Made by a program: the position numbers and the translations under genes
Source: Pseudomonadota bacterium
GTDB lineage: Bacteria; Pseudomonadota; Gammaproteobacteria; Burkholderiales; SG8-39
Direction of reading: 5' to 3'
Assembly (NCBI GenBank): GCA_021848555.1
Contig: JAJZUN010000194.1
Span: 1 to 6,013 of the forward strand
Length of the DNA: 6,013 bases
Notes under the pieces: model-generated
Told to the model about the DNA's origin: nothing
Databases searched by the model: none
Seen by the model: only the letters and a program-made list of their open reading frames with translations
Shown: positions 5,144 to 6,013 of the stretch, one piece after another
Layout of the letters: each line of letters starts with the position of its first letter
Numbering within the stretch: the first letter of the stretch is position 1

Positions 5144-6013
5144 ATGCCGTCGCCCTACCTGGAGATCCTGCGCAGCCCGCGCATCGCCGCCGTACTGCTG
5201 CTCGGGTTTTCCTCGGGGCTGCCGCTGGCGCTGACCGGGAGCACGCTGCAAGCCTGGCTCACCGTGTCCGGCGCCGACATCATGACCATCGCCTGGTTTT
5301 CCTGGATCGGCATTCCCTACCTGCTCAAGTTCCTCTGGTCGCCCTTGATGGACCGCTTTGTTCCGCCGTTCCTCGGCCGCCGCCGCGGCTGGATGCTGTT
5401 GACGCAGCTGGCGCTGGTTGCAGGGATCTGCGGCATGGCGGTGTCGTCGCCGCAGGCGAACCTGTGGCTGTTCGGCTGCCTGGCGCTATGGGTGGCGTTC
5501 GCGTCGGCGTCGCAGGACATCGTCATCGATGCCTATCGCACCGATCTGCTGCCCGCGGCCGAGCGCGGCATGGGTGCCGCGGTGAGCGTGTTCGGCTATC
5601 GCATGGCGATGCTGGCGTCGGGCGGGCTCGCGTTGATCCTTGCCGACCAGATCGGCTGGCGCCCGACCTTTTTCGCCATGGCCGCCATGATGGGCGTGGG
5701 TTTGCTGACCAGTGTTGCGGCGCCCGAACCCGCCGTGCGCGGAACGCCTCCGCGCAGCCTGCGCGAGGCGGTGGTCGAACCGCTGCATGACCTCCTGTCG
5801 CGGCCCGGGGCGCTGCAACTGCTCGCTCTGATCGCCCTGTACAAATTCGGCGACGCCCTCGCCGGCACGCTCACCACCGCATTCCTGATCCGCGGCGTCG
5901 GCTTTTCGCTCACCGACGTCGGCACCATCAACAAAGCCCTGGGGCTGGCTTCGCTGCTGCTCGGGGGCCTCGCCGGCGGACTGCTGCTGGTGAAGATGAG
6001 TCTGACCCGGGCG
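5144..6013 (+). CDS. ampG: AmpG-family muropeptide MFS permease, N-terminal part (partial)
   Basis: The frame opens with ATG at 5144 and runs to the window edge without a stop, giving 290 residues of a protein usually about 400-490 long. AmpG is an inner-membrane major-facilitator permease that imports GlcNAc-anhydroMurNAc peptides for cell-wall recycling; in many Gram-negative bacteria this also feeds AmpC beta-lactamase induction. Identity with the Escherichia coli protein is obvious along its length: GFSSGLPLALTGSTLQAWLT (21-40), KFLWSPLMDRFVPPFLGRRR (62-81), SASQDIVIDAYRTDLLP (121-137), GYRMAMLASGGLAL (151-164) and YKFGDALAGTLTTAFLIRG (233-251). Roughly seven or eight membrane segments are visible, with the central cytoplasmic loop at about 193-222. 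The chosen start reproduces the family's N-terminus (MxSxYLxIxxxPR). It is divergent from the yqjD-like operon, with 124 bases between starts. The visible part is intact. Confidence 0.94.
   Translation, partial: MPSPYLEILRSPRIAAVLLLGFSSGLPLALTGSTLQAWLTVSGADIMTIAWFSWIGIPYLLKFLWSPLMDRFVPPFLGRRRGWMLLTQLALVAGICGMAVSSPQANLWLFGCLALWVAFASASQDIVIDAYRTDLLPAAERGMGAAVSVFGYRMAMLASGGLALILADQIGWRPTFFAMAAMMGVGLLTSVAAPEPAVRGTPPRSLREAVVEPLHDLLSRPGALQLLALIALYKFGDALAGTLTTAFLIRGVGFSLTDVGTINKALGLASLLLGGLAGGLLLVKMSLTRA

Overview
The window looks like chromosomal DNA of a GC-rich proteobacterium, most likely a betaproteobacterium. The clues are the Neisseria/beta-type tail of exodeoxyribonuclease III, a tripartite-transporter pair of the TAXI type, a YqjD-YqjE-YqjK envelope operon and an AmpG close to the enterobacterial protein. 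Taxonomy is inferred from protein character only. No mobile element, CRISPR array, rRNA or tRNA was seen.

Layout. (1) Positions 1-250, plus strand: the last 82 residues of exodeoxyribonuclease III. (2) 251-610: about 360 bases without a convincing gene. They hold a plausible sigma-70 promoter (TTGACA, 17-base spacer, TGAAAT) and a short inverted repeat next to a strong ribosome binding site. (3) 611-3708, plus strand: a two-gene transporter operon, made of a periplasmic TAXI-family solute-binding protein and a fused TRAP permease (DctQ-like plus DctM-like parts in one chain). The genes are separated by about 100 bases that can fold into two successive hairpins, a layout that could let the binding protein be made in excess of the permease. 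(4) 3705-5019, minus strand: a tightly packed four-gene operon read from 5019 down to 3705, namely YqjD-like (DUF883), YqjE-like, YqjK-like and an unrecognised 104-residue membrane protein. Gaps or overlaps are only 2-4 bases, and its last stop codon overlaps the permease stop codon on the other strand. (5) 5020-5143: a 124-base divergent promoter region. (6) 5144-6013, plus strand: the first 290 residues of the muropeptide permease AmpG, cut by the window edge, with a -10 box so close to its ATG that the mRNA may be leaderless.

How the genes fit together. The transporter operon should import an unknown, probably organic-acid-like, solute using an ion gradient. The yqj-type operon encodes small inner-membrane proteins; in Escherichia coli YqjD is a stationary-phase ribosome-binding membrane protein. 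AmpG recycles cell-wall muropeptides. The second half of the window is thus envelope-related. I found no clearly new system. The most interesting items are the unrecognised fourth gene of the yqj-type operon, the stop/start-coupled architecture of that operon, the hairpin pair inside the transporter operon and the probable leaderless ampG start.
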